Notes: generated by a model from the letters alone, not told the origin. 64,000 bases of DNA from Prorocentrum cordatum (GCA_963575745.1 CAUYUJ010020273.1:50001-114000); one strand, 5' to 3'. Positions 10,473 to 22,118 are shown, numbered from the stretch's first letter. A program made the numbers and translations.

Positions 10473-10672
10473 ATCGGGTCGGGCGAAAGGGGGGGATAGC
10501 AAAGGGGGGGTTTGAGAATCAGCTCACGCAGCTGATTTTCCCGGCGCCTCCCGGCGCCGGAGGCGGCTATGTATCGAGGAATGGGCCCCTCGGTGAGGCC
10601 GAAACCAGCTGCATGCAGCAAATTTCGTAACCCCCCCCCTTCCCAATCCCCCCTTTCGCCCGACCCGACCCT
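10473..10672. mobile_element. Short inverted-repeat element (possible MITE)
   Basis: The left arm GGGTCGGGCGAAAGGGGGG (from about 10475) is matched in inverse by CCCCCCTTTCGCCCGACCC (about 10649-10671), and the G-rich and C-rich continuations also pair, giving arms of about 38 bp. The interior contains AGCTGATTTTC and a GGCGCC palindrome but no coding. No second copy is seen here, so a simple foldback is also possible. Confidence 0.45.
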
Positions 10673-10804
10673 GGGCCCCGGGGGTCGCCCCCGCGACTCG
10701 TGCCCGAACCCCTCAACCCCCACGGCCGGAGCCCTGTTCTTCCTTCCGCGGGGAGTCCACCTTCGCGGCGACCCGTGAAGCCTGGGATCCTTGGCGGCGC
10801 ACGG

Positions 10805-10844
10805 ATGCAGTGGAGGCGGAGGAGGAGGAGGCGGAGGAGGTGGA

Positions 10845-10875
<31 letters not shown>

Positions 10876-10985
10876 GAGGAGGAGGAGGAGGGAGGAGGAG
10901 GAGGAGGAGGCGGAGGAGGAGGAGGAGGGGAGGAGGGGAGGAGGAGGAGGAGGAGGAGGAGGAGGAGGAGGAGGAGGAGGAGGAT
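10805..10985. repeat. (GGA)n array
   Basis: About 180 bases of GGA/GGC/GGG triplets on the plus strand. Confidence 0.95.
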
Positions 10986-11619
10986 GTCCTTCTCCCGCGA
11001 GCGTCTTGCCGCTGGGAAACCCCGCGCCCACGCGAGCAGCAGCCCGGGTGCACCGGCACGCCGGCACGCGCGAGAGACCCCTGCGGCCGTGGGTCGGGGC
11101 ATCCCTCCACCCCTTCGGCGCGTCTGCATCCAAATCGTCTTTTGTGACGGTCGACATCGAGGATCGAAGGGGATCGAGGTTCGAGGATCGAGACTCGAAG
11201 GAGATCGAGGATCTGAGGATCGAGTGGGGAGCGAGGCTCCGAGGATGGAATGGGATCGGGGTGCGAATCTGGGAGGAGCGGCATGAATCGTCACATACAA
11301 AAACCTGGTTACTTCTGAGTTCGAGCTCCGACCAGACAGGTGCAGGCCAGTCGAAGCAGAAGGCAAGGTGCTGTGATGTGGCACGCGACTGGTTTCGTTT
11401 CCACGGCCGTTCTGTTCCCCCGCTGGATCTCGCAAAGTCCTGGTTTGCAGAGTCCTTGTTCCTGCGGCCCTGGGGGGCTGTCGAGGAGGGGTGGTGTCGT
11501 CTTGCAGGTGCGCCAAACGGCGCACCACACGGGACTGCAATAGATGCGGCCACCTTCGGTGGAAACTCATGGGAGCCTCCCATGCCATCTTGCTGGCTCT
11601 TGCGAGTCGACGCTGGTCT

Positions 11620-12140
<521 letters not shown>

Positions 12141-12192
12141 CGCGCGGGAGCGGGAGCGGCGGGGCGCGTGTAGCGCGCGGACTCCGGCCCAG

Positions 12193-12790
12193 CGAGGTGA
12201 GGCGCAAGCCCACTGCCGCGGCACCCGGGCGCACTGCGGGTCCTCTGGGTGCTGCCCCGCCATCAGTGCGGTCAGCCCGTACTCCGAGTTTCTTAATAAG
12301 CGTCGGGGGGGCGTCACCCCCGCCGACAGCCCTCATCGACCCCCGTCGCGAGCAGCCACCGCGCGCCGAAGCCGCTCCGACCTCCGTCGCGGCGCGACCA
12401 CGAGGCGAGGTTGACCCCCTTCGCGGGGGTACCGCCCACGCGTTTTCAAGAAGCCCAGAGTATGTTAAGGATGCGCGATAAGGACGCAAGGGCCTTGGAC
12501 GCCCATGCCGAAGCTCTTTGAGCGGGCCGCAGCCAACGAAAGTGGCCGAGGATGGACCGAGGAGGCAAGGATGCAAAGGCACCCTTGTGAAGGTTGCCCA
12601 TCCTTACTATGCGGGTCGACTGCATGATGACCTCGCGGGAGGTCCTCGTGGCGACGCCCCCGACCAGATGGCTTCAGAAGGTGAGGCATAGGCCCACTGC
12701 ATCTGCACCTGGGCGCACTGCCAGTCCTCCCAGTGCTACGCACCTTCAGCATGATGACCTCTTGGGAGGTCGTCGTGACTGTTCCTGGTC
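12193..12790. repeat. Local direct duplications
   Basis: A segment of about 75 bases at 12193-12268 (AGGTGAGGCGCAAGCCCACT...) recurs at 12679-12755. The hairpin-like unit GCATGATGACCTC...GGGAGGTC occurs at 12623 and again at about 12749. No gene is seen in 12140-13190. Confidence 0.7.
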
Positions 12791-13189
12791 GGCTTCTTTG
12801 TGTTGAACAGGCTGGTGGTACTGCTCAACTCCTCTGCGCTGGGTCCAACTAGCAGTTGGCCTTCCCGCGCGTCAGCGTGGTGCTGCTCGATTCTTTCGTG
12901 TCGGCCAGAGGGTTACCACGTGGCACCGTTGGGCTGTCTGTAACCGTGTTGATCCGCTCGATCATGCCGCGTCGCGCTGCTCGGCGGGGCTGCGCTCATC
13001 AGCGCGGTGTCGTCCGAATCCTAAGGAAGCGTTTCTCTATGTTCGGCGATGACGGGCGTCATGCGGGGGGGGGGAAGGGCGAGGGGGGGTATGACGTGAC
13101 GCCCCCCCCCCCGCCGTGTGGCTCCGGCACCACAGCCGCGCCCGCGCGCACGACGCGACGAGCGACGAGCGACGAGCGACGACGACGCG

Positions 13190-13515
13190 AGCAGCATGTA
13201 AGTGGCGATCTGCCCATTGCGCCTGTGTGCACCACAACGCTCGCGTGCACCACACCGCGCGTGTGCACCACAACGCCTGCGTACACCGCAACAGCCGTGT
13301 GCAACGCACCGCCCGTGTATACCACAATACTTGGGAGCACTACAGCGCCGGTGCACATACACCGCAGCAGCCATGTGCAACACAACGCCTGTGTACACCT
13401 CGGTGTTTGCGTGCACCGCAGCGCCTGTGCACGCCACAGCGCCTGTCTACACCACAGCATCCGCGTGCAACGCAGCGCTGGTGTACACCACAGTGCCTGC
13501 GTGCATAGGACAAGT
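13190..13515 (+). repeat. 15-bp minisatellite, left inverted arm
   Basis: Degenerate repeats of a 15-base unit of type TGCACCACAACGCCT, opening with CATGTAAGTGGCGATCTGC. One frame reads as (V-C-T-T-T-P-A-Y-T-T)-like pentads and another as (C-V-H-H-N-A)-like units. Both follow from the 15-base period. Confidence 0.85.
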
Positions 13516-13599
13516 AGAAGGACCATGTACGTCAGGATCTGATGCGGGCAACTAAACGCCACGCCAGGAAAGATTTGATAATCGAATGCGACGTTTTTC

Positions 13600-13665
13600 C
13601 CTCCTCCCTCCTCCTCCACCTCCTCCTCCTCCTCCTCCTCCTCCTCGCCCTCCTTTTCCTCCTTC
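13600..13665. repeat. (CCT)n array
   Basis: Short CCT-rich run in the spacer between the two minisatellite arms. Confidence 0.9.
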
Positions 13666-13944
13666 TTACCCCCTGTCGCGCGGCTTGGCGGCACAACGCA
13701 CGTGCGCATCTCAGCGTGCGCCGCAGAATGGTCGATTGAATCGGGCCACTTGGTTCTCGGACGGCCAGTTTAGCTGGAGCCTCCTGGACGCAAGCGGGAG
13801 TTAGGGTGATGCGGGCGGACTCGGGGGGACTTGTAGATTCCAGCGGCGCTCCTTTGTCCATGAGGATTTGTTTTCCATTGTTTTCTCTGGAATCCACACG
13901 CGCTCCATTTTGCCACAAGGATTCATTCTGAAATTCTATACACA

Positions 13945-14252
13945 ACAATGGTGCTGTGTTGCACACGGCTGATGTGGTGCACACAGGCGCCGTGGCGCAC
14001 ACAGGCACTGCAATGCACGCAGGCATTGTGATGTACATTGGTGCTGTGTTGCGCACGGCTAATGTGGTGTACGGAGGCGCTGTGGTGTACACAGGAGCTG
14101 CTGTGTCCGCAGGCACGGTGGCACAAACTGACGCTGTGTTGCACGCGGCTGGTGTGGTGTACATCGGCGGTGTGGTGTACACAGGCGCTGTGGTGCACGC
14201 GGGCACTGTGATGTACACAGGCGTTGTGGTGCATATCGCCACCTACATGTTC
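13945..14252 (-). repeat. 15-bp minisatellite, right inverted arm
   Basis: Reverse-complement partner of 13190-13515, including the end sequence (ATCGCCACCTACATG against CATGTAAGTGGCGAT). GAC-rich sequence (AGCGACGAGCGACGA) flanks the outer ends at 13140-13192 and 14371-14480 in direct orientation. Confidence 0.85.
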
Positions 14253-14394
14253 GTGCTACCCGTCCTCCGTCATTCCTAACCATTCCCAATCGCCGCCGGC
14301 GTGAAACGTGACGTCATCGACCCCCTCCCCCCCCAGATGATTGCCGTCATCGGCCCGGACTGAAAAACAGGCTCCAGCCGCGTCCGCGCGCACG

Positions 14395-14438
14395 ACGACG
14401 ATGAGCGACGAGCGACGAACCACGAGCGACGACGACGA

Positions 14439-14480
<42 letters not shown>
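14395..14480. repeat. (GAC)n array
   Basis: Imperfect then perfect GAC units. 14480-15280 has no recognised gene; G-runs and a palindrome ATGACGCCCGTCAT lie at 14570-14625, its complement ATGACGGGCGTCAT at 13047-13060. Confidence 0.9.
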
Positions 14481-14481
<1 letters not shown>

Positions 14482-15280
14482 CTGCGGACCAGACACCTAT
14501 GCGGATTCCTACGCGGACACCTACGCGGATCCCAATGCGCACGGCGGCAGTGCCCGGAGCGCACTGGGGGGGGGGAAAGTTACGTCATAAGGGGGGGGGG
14601 GGAGCGGGGGCCATGACGCCCGTCATGCCCCAAGCAATAAAGAAATGGCCTCTAAGCGCTCCGCAGTGGTGCGAGCAGCGCGAGAGCTGTGCTGCTGGCG
14701 GTCGCGCTGCTCCGCTCGGCCGCACCTGCTCAAGTCCGCTACGCAAGCCTGAGTCGAGTTGCTCAGCGTCGCCGTGCCCGCCTCCGACGTGATGGTAGGT
14801 GCGCTGCTTCTCGCCGCTGCCACTTGCACTGGTCGAGGCCGCGCAGTTCCGCTCGAACTGCTGACGAGAGCCGTATTGTGACCTGTTATGGGGCTGGTCG
14901 ACACGGGTGCGCCTGGATCTACGTCGCTAGCCCAAGTCTCCATCCCGAATGCCAATCGAACGCAGCCTCACACCATCTGCCGAGCCCGATGCAAAGACCC
15001 TGGACTCGCACAGCTAGGCAAATGCATGTGTCACAGAGCCGGTGCTGGACAGTGGCACAGGGAAGAAAAGACAAGCGCCTTACTCGAACAAAACGGACCT
15101 TATAAGCTAGCTAGTACCGTAGATGGCGACCTAGCGAAGGTAGAATGCTAAGCTCCGTGAATCCAAATGCTCAAATACTGCACACTTCTGCCGTGTTGGT
15201 CGCAGGGGCGCTGCTTGCTGCAGCTGTGCTGATCGTGGGTACGGTAGGTTCGTGCGGCGTCGGCGCACGTGAAGGTTTCT

Positions 15281-15431
15281 GTCACCGGGTCGATCGTTCA
15301 ACATTGAATCGATCGTGGCCCCGAACGTTCAAAATTGAATCCCGTCGGGACCAATGGCGCTACAGTGTCCCTTGGTGCTTCCGCGTCGCAGAATTCAACC
15401 TTGAACGCCTTCGCCGGCGTCGGCGCGCCAA
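15281..15431. repeat. Dispersed repeat, GTTCAACAT/TTCAACCTTGAACG family, member 1
   Basis: GATCGTTCAACATTGAA followed by ATTCAACCTTGAACGCC also occurs, diverged, at 42100-42250; a third, more diverged member is at 58590-58695. No coding is conserved between members. Confidence 0.6.
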
Positions 15432-15956
15432 CGCCCCATGAACCTACCGTACGTTGCTCCGCTTGGTCATGCTCGTCAGGGTTGCGCTGCTCGACTCTGT
15501 CGCGCTGGCCAGAGTTGCGCTGCTCGCCATGTTCATGTATGTGCAGCTGCTGGCGTTTGGCTCGAACTACTCCTCGTCCATCAACTGCAACTGCGCATTC
15601 CGCCCTCACGGCTGATTTCAGATCATGGCCTTCACCCGTGTAGCCCAACTGCCTCAATTACCCAACCACCATCTCAAATACTGCACACGCCAAACGGGAG
15701 CACCTTAGCGCAAGCAGTGCCACTTACGGTAACAAGGAGGAGTAGGGAAAACAAACGACAGGAGGGGGGGACTCGGAGGAGGCAGGAGGAAGCGGAGGAG
15801 AAGGGGGTGGAAGGAGGCGAAGGAGGATGAGAATGTCAGGCGGAGGAGGGAGCGTCAGGGGGAGCCCCCCCCGCGCTGGCGCGGAAGGCGCAGGCCTTCT
15901 TCGACGCGTAGGGGTCGAAGGGGTACGCCTGCACGGCTTTCGGCGCGGACGGGAAA

Positions 15957-16012
15957 AGCGGAGGAGGAGGAGGAGGAGGAGGAGGAGGAGGAGGAGGAGG
16001 AGGAGGGGGGGG
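15957..16012. repeat. (GGA)n array
   Basis: About 18 GGA units inside a purine-rich stretch (15760-16060). No gene recognised in 15432-16300. Confidence 0.9.
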
Positions 16013-16309
16013 GCAGGAAGAGGAAAATGAGGGAGGAGGACGAGGAAGAGCATGCGGAAGAGAAGAAGAGTGAGAGGAATCCGCCGGTCTCCCTGTGGAG
16101 CCATCAAGCTGCGCGGGTTGGGCGTACTGCTCCCTGCTCTAGTTCCAGTTTCGAGTCTCCCGATTTATAGTCATACTTTTCAGTTCCTAGTCTAAATGAT
16201 TGAAGCCCGCGCGAGGGAAGGGAGGGGGGGCAAACCAGATTTCTACCACGCCCAAACCGCGGCGTTGCCTGAATTTCTGCCGGGTCGCAGGACACGTAAG
16301 AGTACTGCA

Positions 16310-17090
16310 GGGTCGCGCCCCCGAGGTCACGATCCCTCCAGGACTACACCGTAGTCATGCCCCCGAGGCCCCGATCTCCTGTAAATTACGCCGTGCTCGC
16401 GTCTGCGAAGCCACGATCCCTCCCCGATTACACCGTATTCGCGCCCCCTAGGCCATGACCCCTGGCAAATCACTCAATACTCGCGTCCCCAAGGCCACGA
16501 TCCCTTCCAAATGACTTAATTTTCGCTTCTCCGAGGCCACCGTTCAGTAAATTACGCTATGCTCGCATCCCCGAGGCTACGATCCCTGGTAAATTACACG
16601 ATCTTCGCGTCTCTGAGGCTACGGCCCTTTTTACATGACACTATAATCGCGTCCCCGACCACACAATCCCTCGAACATTACCCTGTATTCGAGTCTCCGA
16701 GGGTACGATTCTTAGTGAATAGTATTATTTTCGGCTCCCCAGGTCCACGACCCCTTCTGAAAATAAACAATACTCGCGTCCCCGAAGCCACAATCCATTG
16801 AAACTGAATCAGAATTCGCGCCCCCGAGAACACGATCCCCAAAACATTAATCAACATTGGCGTCTCCGAGACAACGATCCTTCTTGAATTGCTCTACGTT
16901 CGCGCTTCCGAGGCGACGATCCATTTCAAAGTAGGAAATCTTCGCCTCTGCGAAGCCAAGATCCCTCGTGAATCACGCTATGCTCGCGCCCCCGAGTCGC
17001 CTCTCCGAGACTACGAATCCTGGCAAATGACGCCATACTTCCATCCCCGAGTACACGATCCTTCGTACCCAAACACCCGACGTCATGATT
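16310..17090 (+). repeat. 42-bp satellite, first block
   Basis: Degenerate tandem copies of a 42-base unit with core GCGTCCCCGAGGCCACGATC followed by a TAAATTAC-containing half. Unit starts at 16315, 16357, 16399, 16441, 16483, 16525, 16565, 16607 and 16649 show a strict 42-base step with one 2-base deletion. Confidence 0.92.
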
Positions 17091-17247
17091 TGTTCATACT
17101 GTTGACCCCCAGAGTTCTCGACCCGTTCCACGGGACCGGTTCCTCCTCCCCAGTCGCTGTTGACGCTCCCGACGTCCAGTGGGGGCCCCCGGAGGCCGAA
17201 AACGAGGAAACACCTCCCGCCGTGACTTTTGTCACAGCGCGAGGGGG

Positions 17248-17304
17248 CGATGATGATGATGGTGATGATGATGAGGAGGAGGATGATGATGATGATGTGA
17301 GCAT
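17248..17304. repeat. (GAT)n array, ATG orientation
   Basis: GATGATGATGG and GAGGAGGAT units. It meets an oppositely oriented CAT array at about 17305. Confidence 0.92.
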
Positions 17305-17452
17305 CATCATCAGCATCAGCATCATCATCATCAGCATCATCAGCATCCTCATCCTCATCCTCATCCTCATCATCATCAGCATCAGCATCAGCATCAGCAT
17401 CAGCATCATCATCAGCATCAGCATCATCATCATCATCATCATCAGCATCTCG
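17305..17452. repeat. (CAT/CAG)n array, CAT orientation
   Basis: CATCATCAG, CATCCTCAT and CATCAG units, reverse-complement in type to the preceding array. Confidence 0.92.
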
Positions 17453-17499
17453 GGTTCGTTACTCGATGCTCGCAGCTCCGACTCTGTGACTCCTTGTGA

Positions 17500-17640
17500 C
17501 TCATCACGCTGCCCGCGCCTCCGAGAGGCCACGGCCCCTCGCAAGCTAACGGAGAAGGTTCGCGCCCCCCGAGGCCACGACCCATTGCACCTCGCGCTGC
17601 ACTCGCGGCCCCCGGTGCCGCGATCCCTGCCGAATCTCGG
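17500..17640 (+). repeat. 42-bp satellite, second block
   Basis: Diverged copies (CGCGCCTCCGAGAGGCCACG, CGCCCCCCGAGGCCACGACC, CGGTGCCGCGATCCCTGCC) of the 42-base unit lie inside the segment that interrupts the satellite. Confidence 0.7.
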
Positions 17641-18025
17641 CGGCTGGCGAAGGCGGGGCAGTGAGAAGGAGAAGGCCCCCTCGTGAAACATCGCAACGGA
17701 AGGTGCTGCTCCATGTTCGGCCCCCCGGGGGCCCTCACCAGGCCTCGGGACCGTCCGAAGACGCCTCGGGACGAGAAGCCGTTCCCTCGGGGGGCCCCCG
17801 TCGCAGAGGTCGGCGGCCAGCGAGGGAGGGGAGCGAGAGGCAGAAGTCCTCCTCGGAGGGCGGCGGGACTTCTCGGAGGCCCTCGCGCCGTCTGAGAAGT
17901 GCTCTGTGTCTTCGGGGGAGACTTCGAACACTTCTTTGAAGGCCGGGGGACTTCCGGGCCCTCTGAGAAGGCCCGCCCCTTCAAACTTCCCCCGGGCTCG
18001 CCACCGGAATGAGGCAATCAATGTT
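17641..18025. other. GC-rich interval with foldback potential
   Basis: CTTCTC/GAGAAG and GGGCCC-type inverted words recur (for example GTCTGAGAAGTGC and CCCTCTGAGAAGGC). Similar words occur at 22590-22740 and in the 54036-54160 palindrome. No gene recognised. Confidence 0.35.
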
Positions 18026-18320
18026 CGTGAATTGTACCGTGTTCGCCTCTCCGAGGCCAAGATCCCGTCTAAATTACTGAATCTGGCGTCCCCGATGCCA
18101 CGATCCCTCGTCAATTGCGCTAGACTCGAGTCCCCGAGACCATGAGTCTTCATACATAACTTTACATTCGCGTCCCCGAGGCCACAACCCCTTGTCAATG
18201 ACGCAATGTTCGCGTCGATGCAACGATCTCTAATGAAGCATACTGCGCTCGCGCCACCAAGGCTACGATCCTTAGTAAATTACGCCAGACTCGCGTCCCG
18301 AAACCATTGCCTCTTGTAAG
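18026..18320 (+). repeat. 42-bp satellite, third block
   Basis: The array resumes (CTCTCCGAGGCCAAGATCCC, GCGTCCCCGATGCCACGATC, GCGTCCCCGAGGCCACAACC) in the same orientation and step as block one. Confidence 0.9.
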
Positions 18321-18654
18321 ATATCCCGAGGAAAGCATAAACCGTCCAAGCCGCGCTACGTAGCCTCAAGCAACCCCGAATCGTTCCAAGAGGGTCGCCA
18401 ATACACAGCATGAGAGGAAGTTCAAAACAAAGAAACACAGAGCTCAACAATAACCAGATGCCGATGATAATCAAGTTACCCCCCCCAAGTCGTTCGAGCT
18501 TTTTTTTATCGTCGGCCAATAAGAGTTTGGTCGGGGGCGCGGGGGCGCGGAGGCCGAACTTCATTATCACGGGAAAAGTTCGCCATCGAAGTTACTTCCT
18601 TCTTATGTTGAGATAACAACATCAAGCGAAGCGAACACGTTGTTTCAGGATGTC

Positions 18655-18830
18655 TCAAGCGAAACCAATGTCCTTCTGTCTCTTTGTAGTTCTTTCTGTC
18701 TCCCTTTCTTTCTTTCTCTGTCTCTCGTTCTCTCTCTCTCTCTGTCTCTCTATCTCTTTCTCCTTCCTGGCCTCTCTGTCTCTCTCTCTCTCGGTCTCTC
18801 TATCTCTTTCTCCTCCTCCTCCCCCTGGCG
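18655..18830. repeat. Pyrimidine (TCTC/CTTT) tract
   Basis: Long C/T-only runs such as TCTCTCTCTCTGTCTCTC. The flanks 18330-18650 and 18840-19130 are AT-richer and show no gene. Confidence 0.85.
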
Positions 18831-19144
18831 CACTGAACTTGTTTATCGCTGGGGTTGATTATCCAGGGAAAACGAGGCACGTGAGCTACCCTACACGAGC
18901 ACTTAAAAATTATACTTTTCATAAAGCGCTTGTACATAATATCTAATACATTTGAACTTGAGATTTTTCCTTCTCTTTCTCCTCCTCCTCTGTTTTCTTT
19001 TCTGTTTGATGTTTTTCCTTTTTATGTGTCATTTCTTATTGTTTGTGTTTATTTTTGTTTTTGTATATCGCTTTCTCCATTCCTCCGCCCGCCTGAACTT
19101 TATTATCGCCGCGGTTGATTATCCAGGGACACCGAGGCGGATGA

Positions 19145-19400
19145 GCTATTCAGAGGATGTCTCAAGCGAAACAAGCATATACTCGAGGATGTCTCAAGCG
19201 AAACAAACATATACAGAAGGATGTCTCAAGCGAAACGATACGTTTCTTAAGCGAAATAAGCAATAGTTTGACGGTGTCTCAAGCGAAATAAGCAATAGTT
19301 TGTGGATGACTCAAGCGAAACAAGGATTTGTCGAGGATGTCTCCAGCGAGATCAGCCATTATTGAGGATATTTCTATGAAGACTAAACGCCAAGGATGTC
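19145..19400 (+). repeat. Degenerate repeats containing GGATGTCTCAAGCGAAAC
   Basis: At least seven copies of GGATGTCTCAAGCGAAAC-like sequence spaced about 30-37 bases, with ATAAGCAATAGTTTG spacers in the middle ones. One isolated copy lies at 18648-18666. Confidence 0.85.
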
Positions 19401-19632
19401 TCAAAACGTGCTCGGCTTGGTCTCCTCTTGATCATCTCTTACTTCGAGATTATGCTGAGGTCTGGTGGGCTACTTTGATTATCTCCCCCTGAACCCCGAA
19501 CTTTATTATCCCCTAGTGTTTATTCTCGAGGGTATACGGTTGTAATCTGGATCTCCATTCGTCTTGAAGACTATCAATCGCCCTCGCATGAGGTTTGGAT
19601 GTTGTTTCTCGACGGCGCCCGAGCATCTAGAG

Positions 19633-19846
19633 GCCTCCCAGAAGGGGTTGGAGTAGACGGGGTCGGAGGATCGCTGATGCATCGGCGATGCATTGGCGAT
19701 GCACCAGCGATGCAGCGTCGACGTCGACGATGCATCGGCGACGTCGACGTAAAGCAAATCGGTCTGCACGTCGAGCCGCACCGTCGATGCATCGGCGATG
19801 CGGCGCGATCCACCGGCCCCATCTACTCTGACCCCATCTGGGAGGC
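19633..19846. mobile_element. Terminal-inverted-repeat element (MITE), copy 1
   Basis: 214 bases with outer ends GCCTCCCAG and CTGGGAGGC. The inverted similarity continues inward for about 36 bases (GAAGGGGTTGGAGTAGACGG against the complement of the CCCCATCTACTCTGACCCC end). The interior is rich in GATGCATCGGCGATGCA and GACGTCGACG. A second copy lies at 54264-54448. No transposase. Confidence 0.75.
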
Positions 19847-20439
19847 TGGCGGCAGAGGGCAAAGCCCTTGCGGATCAGAGGAGGAGCGGGGCCGCACGTT
19901 TCTCCGCCACCCACCCCTAGAGCCGCTCCTGCTGAATGGTGGTCGCGATCACGAGCTGCTTGTTGTTGCAATGCTTGCTGTGCCACCTAGGGCATCCCGG
20001 AAGCGGAGCTCACACTGAGCAATCGAGAAAACGCCTCTTCGCCATCGGCGAAAGCCGGCTGAAGTGCCGCAAAAGCCGGCGGAATTCAAGGCAAGAAATC
20101 GCACTGGGATTGATCATGACGGTGGCAAGCTGGCCGATCAGTAAGGTGGCCAGGCGTTGCAGCTTTGCCATTGTCGCAGCCTGGTGAACTGGAAGCGCAG
20201 AATCTCTTCTCGATTAGGACCCCGCTCCATGCAGATGGGGGAGAACGTGGGAGGGGCAAGAAGAGCGCAATCTTCATATTCGGAAATCTCGCTCCACGGT
20301 GAAAACCTCCTGGGAGGAGCGAGGAGGGGGAGTAGTAGCAGCAGCAGCAGCAGCAGCACGACCCGCACCAGCGTCCCCTTGACAACGTCGGCTGCGCAGA
20401 GCAGAACACCGAAATCGTGGCAAGAGACATGTGCCAAAA

Positions 20440-21470
20440 GGTCTCATGGACAGCGAGGAGGTGTGGGAGTTCCCTGGAGCCCCCCTGGCACCCCCCCCCC
20501 CGAAAAAAAAGAAAGAAGATCCTCCCCACGGAAAATTGATTGCTGGTGTTTTCCCCTGGAGCCCAGGGGGGGGGAGCTAGGGTGGTTCTTTGGATGGTGA
20601 TGGGGCCCCATGATGATAAGCAATGATATTTCTGACCCCCCCCCCAAACAAGAAACAGGAAAACACATTAAAAACCAAAAAACAAACACTCGGATTTTTT
20701 TTCTGGCGGTTTTCCGGTGGGCTTATGGGAACGATCGAGCAAAACCCTCCACATCGCAATTCGGGATAAACCCCCCTGAGAAGCCCCCCATTCGTGCTTT
20801 AAATGCGTGTTTCTTATACTGTGTTTTCAAATGTTTTTTCCCGGGGGAGCCCCCGAACAAAAATCATTCCGGGATTTGTTAATGTTTCTTTCGGGGGTTC
20901 GGGCACCCCACACTGAAAACCAATACTTGTAAATTGTACGAACAGAAAAATGTCCCAAACAAAAAAAAACTACTCGGAATTTCTGGGTGCTTTTCGCTGG
21001 TGCTTATGATGTTTGTTTTCTGATGTTTTCCGAGGGGGATTCCCCGACAACAAAAACTTGGGAGTTCTTCGGGGGGGGTCCGGGGCCCCTCAATCAAAAA
21101 CAAACTATGTCTCAAAGCCCCACCCCAAAACGAAAAAGCAACTCTGGTAATTTTCATGCGTTTTTAGGTGGGTCCTGGGCCCCACCTCGGAGGTTATTTG
21201 GGGAGGTGGGGCCCCTTTTTTTCAAAAAAGAACCTTCACCAAAAAAGTGAACCCCCAACTCAGGGTTTTTTCTTTGGTGTTTCCAAAAGTTCTGGGCCCC
21301 CTCAATCAAAAACAATAATATGTCTGAAACTCCACGGGGAAAAAAACGCCCCCCCTTACTCGGGAGTCTTTCTTTTTGGTGATTCGGGAGTTTCCGGGCC
21401 CGCGCAATAAAAAAGCAAACAAAAAAACAAAAAAACAAACAAACATACTTTGGGGCCGCTCCTTAGAACT
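20440..21470. repeat. AT-richer field of degenerate G/C-run and A-run repeats
   Basis: The motif GGGCCCCTCAATCAAAAACA (21083 and, with one extra C, 21295), ATATGTCT-GAAACTCC, A-runs and ACTCGG followed by TTTTT recur with a spacing of about 100-130 bases. Base composition differs sharply from the flanking DNA. No coding. Confidence 0.65.
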
Positions 21471-21957
21471 ATAGGCTTAGGTCGGGCATGACCTCCTACA
21501 GGCGGATTTTGGAAGAAAAATAACAATCAAAAGAGTAATCAAAACAAATGGTCAAAGTAGCACGGAAAATCGCCACCAGGCTCTTATTCTACTCTTCTCG
21601 AACACTCCTCCTGCAGAGGGACCGGCCCGACTTGACCCTGGGACCCTCCGGCCTTCCCCCAGGACGAAGTCTTCCTCCTGCGCCGCTCCCTGGCAGTCCT
21701 GGGGCCCGTGGAGGGCCCACAGCGCCCGAGGACGGCGACAAGCCTCAGGACCCGCTCCCCGGACATGCCCGGCCCGACCTGCGGCGCTGCGCCGCCGCCT
21801 GCGTCCGCTCCTCCTGCTCTTCGAAGGTCACGGGCAAGAACCTGCTGTTTCACCGAGCGTGCGTATCGGAGGCTCCTGGAGACCGGCCCCGACGGCTCTG
21901 CTGCAGCGTCCGCGTTCGCCGCGGCCCCGAGGGACGCTCGCAGGTCGGGCCCAGGCG

Positions 21958-22118
21958 GAGGGAGAGGAGGAGGAGGAGGAGGAGGAGGAGGAGGAGGAGG
22001 AGGAGGAGGAGGAGGAGAGGAGGAGGAGGAGGAGGAGGAGGAGGAGGAGGAGGAGGAGGAGGGGAGGAGGAGGAGGAGGAGGAGGAGGAGGCGGAGGAGG
22101 AGGAGGAGGAGGAGGAGG
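21958..22118. repeat. (GGA)n array
   Basis: About 50 GGA units. Together with the CCT array at 22309 it forms an inverted pair around a 190-base unique spacer. Confidence 0.95.

Noticed and set aside
8954-11284. Minus-strand open frame of 776 codons
   Set aside because: Made of two trinucleotide arrays joined by GC-rich sequence with no conserved motif. Composition explains its length.
13907-13921. CCATTTTGCCACAAG, 13 of 15 bases like the 3' part of dinoSL
   Set aside because: About 0.1 such match is expected by chance in this window, and there is no companion leader piece.
19145-19400. Repeated GTCTCAAGCGAAAC as possible spliced-leader arrays
   Set aside because: Only CTCAAG is shared with dinoSL; the CCGTAGCCATT part and a splice donor are absent from all units.
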